From the NCBI GenBank assembly GCA_016866775.1, contig VGLJ01000038.1, positions 1 through 46,454 on the forward strand: a stretch of DNA of 46,454 nucleotides, written 5' to 3'. This stretch comes from Candidatus Rokuibacteriota bacterium (GTDB lineage: Bacteria > Methylomirabilota > Methylomirabilia > Rokubacteriales > CSP1-6). This document shows positions 42,730 to 46,454 of the stretch, piece after piece. The position numbers were made by a program, and so were the translations under genes. The stretch's first letter is position 1. Each line of letters begins with the position of its first letter. The notes under the pieces are model-generated. The model did not search any database. It was not told the DNA's origin and worked only from the letters and a program-made list of their open reading frames with translations.

Positions 42730-43293
42730 ATGCGCATCGTCGACCTCAGCATGACGGTGGACGAGTGCGACTCGACGCCGTTCGCGCCGGAGGAAGCCTA
42801 CTTCAAGGTCCGCCCGATCGTGCGCTGGGAGGACAAGGGCTTCGTCTCCAACATCGTGGAGCTCACCGTCCACGCCGGCACGCACATCGACTCGCCGCAC
42901 CACTTCGTGCGCAGCGCGGGCGGCGTGGAGACGCTGCCGCTCGATGCGTTGATCGGCGACGCGATCGTCCTGGATCTCACCGCCAAGGGCAAGGCCAACG
43001 CGCGCATCGGTCCCGACGATCTCGACGCGGCGGAGCAGGCACTCATCGCGCGGCGGCCGCGCGTGCTGGGCTTCGACTTCGCGCAGGAGGAGAAGGGCGC
43101 GGACTACCAGACGGCCGGCGAGATCCTCACCAGCGGCATGCGCGTCCACCGCATCATCCTGCCGAAGATCGTGTATCAGATCGAAAACCTCATCAATCTC
43201 GACCAGATCCCCTCGAAGGTGAAGATCGTGGCGCTGCCGGTGAAGTGGAAGACGGAGTCGGCGCCGGCGCGCGTGATCGCCATCCTCGACTGA
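42730..43293 (+). CDS. Cyclase family protein (kynurenine-formamidase-like)
   Basis: A 187-residue metal-dependent hydrolase of the cyclase/formamidase family. The signature HAGTHIDSPHHF supplies the metal-binding His/Asp, and VLGFDFAQEE and ILPKIVYQIENLINLDQIP correspond to the second half of the fold. It is shorter than KynB-type enzymes by about 20 residues but all core motifs are present. As third gene of the deacylase operon it may hydrolyse N-formyl or cyclic amide intermediates; this is an inference from neighbours. Its stop abuts the probable end of the convergent MFS gene. Confidence 0.85.
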   Translation: MRIVDLSMTVDECDSTPFAPEEAYFKVRPIVRWEDKGFVSNIVELTVHAGTHIDSPHHFVRSAGGVETLPLDALIGDAIVLDLTAKGKANARIGPDDLDAAEQALIARRPRVLGFDFAQEEKGADYQTAGEILTSGMRVHRIILPKIVYQIENLINLDQIPSKVKIVALPVKWKTESAPARVIAILD

Positions 43294-44474
43294 TCATCGC
43301 GCCGGCGAAGCCGGCCCTCGAGCCAGCGCGAAGGCGCCCCCCCCAGCGCGAGTGCCGCCACGGCGAGCGCGGGCGCGAAGCCGACTCCGAACCCGGCCAG
43401 GCCGCTGACACACAGCGGGCCGACGATCTGGCCCGTCGCGAAGGCGGCGGTCATGGCGGCCATGAGACGCGGCGCGGAGGGACCGGCGACGCGGCGGGCC
43501 TCCTGCATCCCCGCCATCGTGATCACCATGAACGTTCCGCCGACGTCGCACGCGGCGAGCGCGATCCCCGGCAGGCCGCGCGAGACGATCGGCAGCGCGA
43601 CGCCGACGGCCATCACCAGGTGCGCGACGATCCACACGCGCCGAATGTGAGTGCCGCTCCACCGGGCGGCGACGATCGGCGAGACGGCCGCGGCGATCCC
43701 GAAGATCGGCCACACCCAGCCGAAGACGGCGGGATCCTCGATCAGCTCGCGGGCCATCACCGGAAGGAACGTGGCGGGGATGATGTAGCCGAATCCGAAC
43801 GCGCCATAGCACAGCACCAGGCGCACGGTGTCGGGCGCGGTCCGCGCGTCGGACGCCGTCGCAGGCGCGGCCGGTACATGGGATGCCACGCGAGCCGCCG
43901 AGACGACGCCCTCACGCTCGGCGAACATGGGCCACGTCACGGCGCCGAGGACGAGCGCGACGATTCCCAGCACGTTCCAGGCGAGCGCCGACCGCGCGTC
44001 GATGCGCATGAGCGCGAGACACGTCACGCCCGCGAGCGCGATCCCGATCCCGACGCCCGCGAAGACGACGCCGCCGAGCGTCGGCCGCCGCAGCCGCTCC
44101 GTCGACCACGCGGAGGCGTGGATCAGCACCCACGCGCTCGCGACGCCGGCGACCGCGCGCAGCACGATCCACGCCGCGACGTCGTGCGTGACGCCCATCG
44201 CGAGCGTGGCGAGCCCGATGACGAGAAGGCTGACGCGGATCGTGGCCGCCGCGCTCAGCCGGAGCCACGTCGCGGAGAGCGCGCCCGCGAGATATCCGAT
44301 GTAATTCGCGGCGGCGAGCCACCCGCCCAGCGCGACGGAGACGCCCGCGTCGGCTCGCATCATCGGCAGGATCGGGGTGAAGGCGAAGCGGCCGATGCCC
44401 CTCGCGACCGCGAGGGCGATCAACCCGGCCGCGGCGACGCGTGCGTCAGGCCTTCTGGAACGCGAACAGTCCAC
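43176..44474 (-). CDS. YbfB/YjiJ-type MFS transporter, 3' end probably frameshifted
   Basis: A multi-helix permease: LIALAVARGIGRFAFTPILPMM at the N-terminus is the hallmark of the YbfB/YjiJ group, with a dozen hydrophobic segments to VAALALGG. Then, at a run of eight C on the plus strand (43337-43344), the frame turns hydrophilic and runs 118 bases into the convergent cyclase gene. One more base in the run would instead end the protein at 43294, exactly next to the cyclase stop. I consider that the natural end. The GTG at 44474 is the most likely start, overlapping the methyltransferase remnant. Substrate unknown. Confidence 0.75.
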   Translation of the reverse strand: MDCSRSRRPDARVAAAGLIALAVARGIGRFAFTPILPMMRADAGVSVALGGWLAAANYIGYLAGALSATWLRLSAAATIRVSLLVIGLATLAMGVTHDVAAWIVLRAVAGVASAWVLIHASAWSTERLRRPTLGGVVFAGVGIGIALAGVTCLALMRIDARSALAWNVLGIVALVLGAVTWPMFAEREGVVSAARVASHVPAAPATASDARTAPDTVRLVLCYGAFGFGYIIPATFLPVMARELIEDPAVFGWVWPIFGIAAAVSPIVAARWSGTHIRRVWIVAHLVMAVGVALPIVSRGLPGIALAACDVGGTFMVITMAGMQEARRVAGPSAPRLMAAMTAAFATGQIVGPLCVSGLAGFGVGFAPALAVAALALGGAPSRWLEGRLRRRDDQSRMAITRAGADSVFHFTGSATIFTFEGIWSRLMRFSI

Positions 44475-44712
44475 GTGGTTCGCGCAGCGATCTTCGCCAC
44501 CCATCGGCGACGACCGCGGTCATCCGCGCGACACCGGCTTCGAAGGCCTCGTCGGAGAGTGCCGCGAGATCCGAGTACGTCCGCGACCTCACCTTCGACA
44601 GGTAGTCGATTGGAGACTCTGCGACGGGCTGCTCGATCGTGTGGGAGGACAGCAACCCGAATCCTGCGCGCGCGAACGCGGCTTCGAGCTCGCGCCCGGA
44701 GGGCTGGGAGCT
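44446..44712 (-). pseudogene. C-terminal remnant of a SAM-dependent methyltransferase
   Basis: About 88 codons read SGRELEAAFARAGFGLLSS, then SPIDYLSKVRSRTYSDLAAL, SDEAFEAGVARM and RGLFAFQKA. These match the C-terminal part of class I methyltransferases (helical lid and final strand). The SAM-binding N-terminal half is missing: upstream there is only about 90 bases before the next gene's stop, containing repeat-like hairpins. It is therefore a gene remnant, overlapped at its end by the start of the MFS gene. Confidence 0.55.
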
Positions 44713-44762
44713 CGCGGCCGGCGCGGTACCGTTCCGGGATCGACGTTGCGTCGAAATCCAAA

Positions 44763-44799
44763 GGTCCGCTCCGCAGCACCCGCGGAGGCGGCCCCCCAT
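44763..44799. repeat. Partial third copy of the two-hairpin element
   Basis: The right-hand end GAGGCGGCCCCCC-ATGTCGATCA closely matches the end of copy 2 (GAGGCGGCCCCC-ATGTCAATCA), including the position of the neighbouring minus-strand stop codon. The left part forms an imperfect hairpin (GGTCCGCTCCGC with GCGGAGGCGGCC) but lacks the GGGGGGATT linker. Confidence 0.45.
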
Positions 44800-44804
44800 G
44801 TCGA

Positions 44805-45659
44805 TCAGCAGTGCTTGTGCACGAACTCGATGATGCGCGCCTGCGCCTGCGCGCCGGCGGGCGTGTCGCCCTTGCGCGCGAAGCCCGAGCCGTCGGCCTC
44901 GTACAGCTCGAGCTCGAGCGCGCCGCCCGCCTTCCCGTACGCGGCGACGAAGCGATCGAGGTGCGGCCGCGGATGCGCCTGGTCCTTCGTGGCCTGGAGG
45001 TAGAGCACCGGCGGCATCTCGGTCTTCTCGCCGCGCTCGAGCGCCATCACCGGGTTGCCTTCCTCCATCGCCGCTTCGGTCTTCCAGTAGTCGTCGTGCG
45101 ACGGCAGCACGCGATCGGCGATCGATCCCGGCCCGGCCTTCTGCAGCTCCTTCGCGTAGCGATAGCGGCCGAGCGGATCGATCACGGGCCACAGGAGAAT
45201 CGCGCAGCGCACGCTCGCATCGGCGCCGCCCGCGAGCGGGAGCGACGCGTAGCGCGCGTCGCGCGGCCGCATCGCGGTCAGCATCGCCTGGTGCCCGCCG
45301 CTCGACGTGCCCATCACGCCCACGCGGTCCGCGCGGCCGTTGAAGTCCTTCGCGCGCGCCTTCAGCCAGCGGATCGCGTAGTTGATGTCGATCATCGAGC
45401 CGGGATACGAGGCGTCGGGCGGCATCCGGAAGTCCAGCGAGGCGACGACGACACCGCTCTTCGCCAGCACCTCGTGGATCGCCTCGTCCGTCATGCGGCT
45501 CTCGCGGCACCACGCGCCGCCGTGCAGCGAGACCATCATCGGGAACGGGCCCGCGCCCTGCGGCTGGAAGATCCGCGCGAGCAGCGGCTTGTCGCCATGA
45601 CGGAGGTACTCGACGTCCTGCACCTGGATCTGGTGGTTGCCGGGCGTGCTGGGGGTCAT
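44805..45659 (-). CDS. Alpha/beta hydrolase (BD-FAE/esterase-lipase type)
   Basis: A 284-residue esterase. The oxyanion hole is MVSLHGGAWCRESR, the nucleophile elbow VGVMGTSSGGHQAML holds the Ser (GTSSG), and the Asp and His are probably in YLQATKDQAHPRPHLDRF. It belongs to the group near prolyl-oligopeptidase-like and feruloyl/carbohydrate esterases. The ATG at 45659 follows a GGGAGGAG site; in-frame codons further upstream look non-coding. Cytoplasmic. Its stop is directly followed by the partial repeat element. Confidence 0.88.
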   Translation of the reverse strand: MTPSTPGNHQIQVQDVEYLRHGDKPLLARIFQPQGAGPFPMMVSLHGGAWCRESRMTDEAIHEVLAKSGVVVASLDFRMPPDASYPGSMIDINYAIRWLKARAKDFNGRADRVGVMGTSSGGHQAMLTAMRPRDARYASLPLAGGADASVRCAILLWPVIDPLGRYRYAKELQKAGPGSIADRVLPSHDDYWKTEAAMEEGNPVMALERGEKTEMPPVLYLQATKDQAHPRPHLDRFVAAYGKAGGALELELYEADGSGFARKGDTPAGAQAQARIIEFVHKHC

Positions 45660-45694
45660 GAAGGGCTCCTCCCGGAGAGCGGGTGAAGTGCGCG

Positions 45695-45931
45695 CTAGCG
45701 TACGTCGGGCCGCGGCGCGAGTCCAGACTGGATCGTCGCCCACGTCCCCGGAGGCGGCCCGAGCGGATCGAGCGCGAGGGGCAAGGCGCCGACGACCGCG
45801 CGGTACTCCGCGAGCCGCGCTGCGCAGGCGTCACATCCGCGGAGATGTCCGTCGACCCGCGCCTGCTCGGGCGCCTCGAGCGAGTCGAGCGCGCGCGCGG
45901 CGAGGTCGTCGAGGACATGGTCGTCGCCCAT
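45695..45931 (-). CDS. Zinc-finger anti-sigma-like protein
   Basis: A 78-residue protein with the anti-sigma zinc-finger signature: DDLAARALDSLEAPEQARVDGHLRGCDACAARLAEYR contains the HxxxCxxC zinc site of the zf-HC2/RskA family. Unlike RskA-type factors there is no membrane helix after it; the frame ends soon (SGLAPRPDVR). No sigma-factor gene is adjacent in the visible part; the upstream neighbour is on the opposite strand. It may be a soluble anti-sigma factor or a shortened remnant. Confidence 0.7.
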   Translation of the reverse strand: MGDDHVLDDLAARALDSLEAPEQARVDGHLRGCDACAARLAEYRAVVGALPLALDPLGPPPGTWATIQSGLAPRPDVR

Positions 45932-46086
45932 GGTGCTGCCACGACTACGGCGGACGTCCACCGCCCGGTTCCGGGTCGCGCGACCATACTGGCGCGCGTC
46001 CTCGGGCCGCGCCATCCGCTCCGGACCTACGTGCTGACGGCGGCGACCTTCGAGCGCGCGCCGGCGCCCGTCAGGTATCGTTGACC

Positions 46087-46395
46087 ATGGCTCGGCTCAA
46101 GGCCGGCAGGCGCGCGCGTCTCCCCGACAGCGCGTTCGCGTACATCGATGCGCGCGGCCGGCGCCGGCTGCCGGTCCACGACAAGGCGCACGTCCGCAAC
46201 GCGCTCGCGCGCTTCAGCCAGGTCACGTTCGAGAACGACGCCGCCCGCGAGCGCGCGCGCACCCGGTTGCTCAACGCCGCGAAGAAATTCCGCATCGTCC
46301 CCGTCGGGTTCATCACCGGTCAGCTGCAGCTAGCGCGAGGACTCTCCAGTCGTGCTCGCATCGCGCCGTGGCCGACGCCGCTCGGGAATCTGTGA
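46087..46395 (+). CDS. Small basic conserved protein of unknown function
   Basis: A 102-residue Arg-rich protein. The segment LPDSAFAYIDARGRRRLPVHDKAHVRNALARFSQV, continuing through ARTRLLNAAKKFRIVPVGFI, resembles a short conserved domain (similar to DUF6582) seen alone or in front of signalling domains. Its function is unknown. Here the last 25 residues (from GQLQLARGL) look unstructured. A -10-like TATCGT ends five bases before the ATG. It is divergent from the anti-sigma-like gene by about 155 bases. Confidence 0.65.
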   Translation: MARLKAGRRARLPDSAFAYIDARGRRRLPVHDKAHVRNALARFSQVTFENDAARERARTRLLNAAKKFRIVPVGFITGQLQLARGLSSRARIAPWPTPLGNL

Positions 46396-46454
46396 GTCAT
46401 TTATCCTCGACCTCTTCTCGCCGCGGCCATGATGGTTACGCGGCTTGACGCCGG

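Noticed and set aside
42765-45686. Very long plus-strand frame over the cyclase, MFS and esterase genes
   Set aside because: Low-complexity Arg/Ala/Gly product antisense or out of frame to recognisable proteins on both strands.
46429-46454. ATGATG near the right edge as a new gene start
   Set aside because: Only eight codons are visible and there is no clear ribosome site, so it cannot be judged.

Overview
The window is very GC-rich (about 70% by eye), tightly packed and free of rRNA, tRNA, CRISPR arrays or insertion sequences. It looks like chromosome from a free-living soil or subsurface heterotroph. The mix of DUF35/thiolase-fold pairs, hydantoinase A/B, orphan tripartite-tricarboxylate binding protein, ABC importers, amidohydrolases and UGA-recoded genes would suit Candidatus Rokubacteria (Methylomirabilota) or a similar lineage. 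That placement is inference; no marker gene is present.

Left part (1-11.7 kb): a minus-strand operon (3998 down to the left edge) runs DUF35 protein, thiolase-fold protein, thioredoxin-like protein, methylisocitrate-lyase-like enzyme and CopD-like membrane protein. The thioredoxin-like gene carries an in-frame TGA exactly where the first Cys of its redox motif should be, with a hairpin of SECIS geometry just downstream, so I read it as a selenoprotein. Then come two small secreted paralogues, a MarR-GNAT regulator with a palindromic operator, and a CinA-type amidohydrolase. Next is a second selenoprotein gene of the UGSC type, also with a SECIS-like hairpin and placed after a conserved protein of unknown function. 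Exonuclease III follows, then a second thiolase-fold/DUF35 pair and a TauD-type dioxygenase.

Middle (11.7-23.2 kb): a decaying signalling cluster (PAS kinase lacking its HisKA region, frameshifted receiver protein), a class III aminotransferase, a hydantoinase A / luciferase-like oxidoreductase / hydantoinase B operon, a PhyH dioxygenase, a sigma-54-type activator that has lost its receiver domain, and a CrcB fluoride channel.

Right part (23.3-46.4 kb): a complete Dpp/Opp-type peptide ABC operon followed by a TctC-type binding protein and an esterase; a frameshifted phosphotransferase; a tartrate-dehydrogenase-like enzyme; an amidohydrolase and enolase-superfamily pair facing a CUT1 sugar ABC transporter without ATPase; two tandem N-acyl-D-amino-acid deacylase-like enzymes plus a cyclase; an MFS exporter; an esterase and small zinc-binding proteins. 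Overall theme: uptake and breakdown of peptides, N-acylated or cyclic amides, organic acids and sugar acids.

The main points for follow-up are (1) two UGA-recoded selenoprotein genes within 5 kb, (2) an intergenic two-hairpin element found twice in full and once in part, in which arm sequences differ but pairing is kept, and (3) several reading frames broken at C-run or GC-repeat tracts.
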